Below the pieces are notes generated by a model. It worked only from the letters and a program-made list of their open reading frames with translations. It was not told where the DNA came from and did not search any database. 22,775 nucleotides of DNA, taken from contig JASHVT010000151.1 of NCBI GenBank assembly GCA_030039515.1, forward strand, positions 1-22,775. Reading direction: 5' to 3'. Origin of the DNA: Nitrososphaerales archaeon. Lineage in GTDB: Archaea; Thermoproteota; Nitrososphaeria; Nitrososphaerales; Gagatemarchaeaceae. A program made the translations under genes and the position numbers. This document shows positions 21,459-22,775 of the stretch, piece by piece (position 1 is the stretch's first letter; every line of letters starts with the position of its first letter).

Positions 21459-22067
21459 TCACATCGCGTAGGGTCTGAAGTAGCCTATCTTCACGGGGGT
21501 CGAGGCTCTGGCGGCCCTGGGCATCGAGTGGAGGCGGCCGATCCTGCCTATCAGCCGGTGCGCCCCCCTTACGCCCTTGGGGAAGTCTCCTTCGTCCTTC
21601 ATCCTAGCGTCGATATCGACCTGTCCGCCTGACATCCTCAGGTCAATGATGACGGAACCGTCGTCTGTCACCCACTTCATGACCACTTCGTCTTCACCCT
21701 CCGCCATTCCGACCCATCTGAGGCTGTCGAACCATTTGCCTGCAAGCGCGACCACCACATCCTCGGGAGCCGTCCCATAGGGGAGGAACGTGTGTAGCAG
21801 AGGAACTTCGTTCGAGCTTCCGTAGACGCGCCCCCGATCGGAGACCGACTTCACCTTCCCCGTCGCCATGTACCCGTCCGGGGACTTCATCACGAACCCC
21901 TGCTCCTCCAGCCTCCCAAGGATCCGCGAGAGAGTCTCTGGATGGGAGCCTGATATCCTGCGCAGCCCGTCGAAGCTGAAAACAGAGAGCTCTTCGTCCC
22001 CTATCGTCCTGACAATCTCCATGTCCCTTTCTCCGACTCCCTGACTCGCGTCAGCATCGATCTTCAT
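21459..22067 (-). CDS. Winged-helix DNA-binding protein with an unrecognised C-terminal domain
   Basis: A 202-residue protein. Residues about 14-70 form a winged helix: VRTIGDEELSVFSFDGLRRI, then SHPETLSRILGRLEEQGFV as recognition helix and turn, then the wing SPDGYMATGKV. The second half (about 98-180) alternates strands and helices (EDVVVALAGKWFDSLRWVGM, EVVMKWVTDDGSVIIDLRM, VDIDARM) and may bind a ligand, but I do not recognise it; it ends in a proline/arginine-rich tail. ATG 22067 was chosen because ttttttaag (minus strand) lies about 29 bases upstream; the longer frame from 22124 would overlap this promoter. The HtrA-like gene starts 68 bases after the stop, so this may be its regulator. 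Confidence 0.72.
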   Translation of the reverse strand: MKIDADASQGVGERDMEIVRTIGDEELSVFSFDGLRRISGSHPETLSRILGRLEEQGFVMKSPDGYMATGKVKSVSDRGRVYGSSNEVPLLHTFLPYGTAPEDVVVALAGKWFDSLRWVGMAEGEDEVVMKWVTDDGSVIIDLRMSGGQVDIDARMKDEGDFPKGVRGAHRLIGRIGRLHSMPRAARASTPVKIGYFRPYAM

Positions 22068-22091
22068 CGAATCAACAAAAGTCAGTTGCTT

Positions 22092-22104
22092 GCTTAAAAA
22101 ACAC
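22092..22104. promoter_or_regulatory. A/T-rich element shared by divergent genes
   Basis: On the minus strand gtgttttttaagc is the TATA box for the winged-helix gene at 22067. On the plus strand the same bases could serve the MIT gene, but its start would then be 50 or more bases away, so the MIT promoter may lie elsewhere (for example near 22140). Confidence 0.45.
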
Positions 22105-22156
22105 GCGGGGTTCGCTGACAACACGTTGTCGCTTTCGTCTACAAAATGCGACTTCG

Positions 22157-22459
22157 ATGCCTATCCCGAATTCCTTCCATCGCATCTCCATGCAAGCCGG
22201 AACCAAGCCTCCGATGACACGTTCACAGAAGCTCCGCTGGCTATCCAACCAGCTCATCAACGATGCCGCCGCGGACGAGAAGGGAGGCAACACAGGTACC
22301 GCGATCTCTCACTACCTTCAAGCGGCGGACATCCTTTTGCTGCTCGCCAAAGTGGAAGAGAACTATACCACCTGGAAGCAGTACACCGACACGGCCGCGA
22401 AGTGCCAGCAGAGAGCCAGGGCGCTCATCGCACTCCAGCCCAAAGCCGAGTCAGTCTGA
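22157..22459 (+). CDS. Stand-alone MIT-domain protein
   Basis: A 100-residue protein whose residues about 24-92 read as a three-helix MIT (microtubule-interacting and trafficking) domain: helix one RWLSNQLINDAAADEKGGN, helix two TAISHYLQAADILLLLAKVEE, helix three WKQYTDTAAKCQQRARAL. The A-x-x-x-D-x-x-G-N and AI-x-x-Y-x-x-A-A-D pattern is that of MIT domains in Vps4/CdvC, which bind the tails of ESCRT-III/CdvB proteins during membrane scission and cell division. Here no AAA ATPase domain follows, so it would be an adaptor or competitor. The N-terminus is uncertain: ATG 22157, 22190 or 22214 all precede the domain. It is divergent from the winged-helix gene and followed by the zinc-ribbon/CBS gene. 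Confidence 0.72.
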   Translation: MPIPNSFHRISMQAGTKPPMTRSQKLRWLSNQLINDAAADEKGGNTGTAISHYLQAADILLLLAKVEENYTTWKQYTDTAAKCQQRARALIALQPKAESV

Positions 22460-22516
22460 GTCTCGGGCAAGTCGCGCTTAGCCTTTTCCGCCCCCAACGG
22501 GCCGCCAGGTCTATCG

Positions 22517-22527
22517 CTTAATATACC
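22517..22527 (+). promoter_or_regulatory. TATA box of the zinc-ribbon/CBS gene
   Basis: The sequence cttaatatacc is centred 27 bases before ATG 22549, a leaderless layout. Confidence 0.6.
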
Positions 22528-22548
22528 ACCGAGCCTATTTTGAGAACG

Positions 22549-22775
22549 ATGAAGAGATGGGAGTGCTACAGGTGCGGTCACATCTTCGAGGGCGACACGA
22601 CGCCGGACGAATGTCCTAACTGTCATTACTCTCTGACCTTCTGGCTCGAGGCGGCCGAGCCGAGCGTGATCACCGTCAGGAACTTTGTGAAGACCGACCC
22701 CTTGATGGTGGACGCAAACGAGTCGGTGCTCAAGGCGGCGCAGATGATGCGGGAGAAGAAGGCAGGCAACATAAT
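22549..22775 (+). CDS. Zinc-ribbon plus CBS-domain protein, N-terminal part (3' end outside window)
   Basis: The frame from ATG 22549 runs off the window after 75 codons. It begins MKRWECYRCGHIFEG, with a rubredoxin-like zinc ribbon formed by Cys6, Cys9, Cys22 and Cys25 (CYRC and CPNC). After a short linker (YSLTFWLEAAEPSVI) comes the start of a CBS domain: VRNFVKTDPLMVDANESVLKAAQMMREKKAGNI, whose TDPLMVDANESV and MMREKKAGNI are the standard opening strand and helix. CBS pairs bind adenosine nucleotides and tune the activity of a linked domain; zinc-ribbon/CBS proteins are frequent in archaea and usually of unknown target. A strong TATA box lies 27 bases upstream. Confidence 0.83.
   Translation, partial: MKRWECYRCGHIFEGDTTPDECPNCHYSLTFWLEAAEPSVITVRNFVKTDPLMVDANESVLKAAQMMREKKAGNI

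Noticed and set aside
1..22775. tRNA, rRNA, CRISPR arrays and insertion sequences
   Set aside because: No cloverleaf with a T-loop consensus, no spaced direct repeats and no transposase or terminal repeats were noticed by eye.

Overview
The window looks like archaeal chromosome of the TACK group, possibly a GC-rich relative of Nitrososphaeria/Thaumarchaeota; this is an inference. The grounds are a ribosomal protein L13e-like gene, a stand-alone TrpB2, a free-standing MIT-domain protein of the ESCRT/Cdv type, and archaeal TATA boxes. In at least a dozen transcription units an A/T-rich TATA-like box is centred about 25-30 bases before the start codon, and ATG, GTG and TTG all serve as starts. 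This is the geometry of leaderless mRNAs. I saw no rRNA, tRNA, CRISPR array or insertion sequence.

Layout. 1-2387: the end of an ABC-2 permease, then a large secreted PstS-type phosphate-binding protein with two cysteine-rich Ig-like repeats. 2525-3523 (minus): a SRPBCC protein and an L13e-like protein with a lysine-rich tail. 3619-6323: a PPK2 polyphosphate kinase and an S9 peptidase. 6383-7623: an overlapping RimK-like glutamate ligase and RimB-like DTGA protein. 7638-8943 (minus): an SDR and an AHSA1-type SRPBCC protein. 9042-10232: a cytidine-deaminase-fold enzyme, a membrane protein and a winged-helix regulator. 10268-12063 (minus): a small four-cysteine protein, a double-SIS sugar-phosphate protein and an unknown protein. 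12168-13431: a YgjP-type metallopeptidase and DNA glycosylase Tag. 13449-15411: a small membrane protein, an aldo/keto reductase and a thioredoxin-fold protein. 15460-17725 (minus): ParB-like protein and TrpB2. 17830-20352: MsrB, an HExxE protein, a lone cyclic-nucleotide-binding domain and a TIM-barrel isomerase. 20473-22067 (minus): a cytoplasmic HtrA-like protease and a winged-helix protein. 22157-22775: the MIT protein and the start of a zinc-ribbon/CBS protein.

The genes are mainly housekeeping, arranged in one- and two-gene units rather than one large system. The pairs most worth following are RimK/RimB (adding and removing glutamate), YgjP/Tag (a possible DNA-repair link), ParB with a perfect CACGTG-centred palindrome 4 kb away, and the stand-alone MIT protein. 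PstS and PPK2 suggest phosphate storage, and MsrB, the thioredoxin-fold protein and the aldo/keto reductase suggest redox stress handling, but neither set is co-transcribed.
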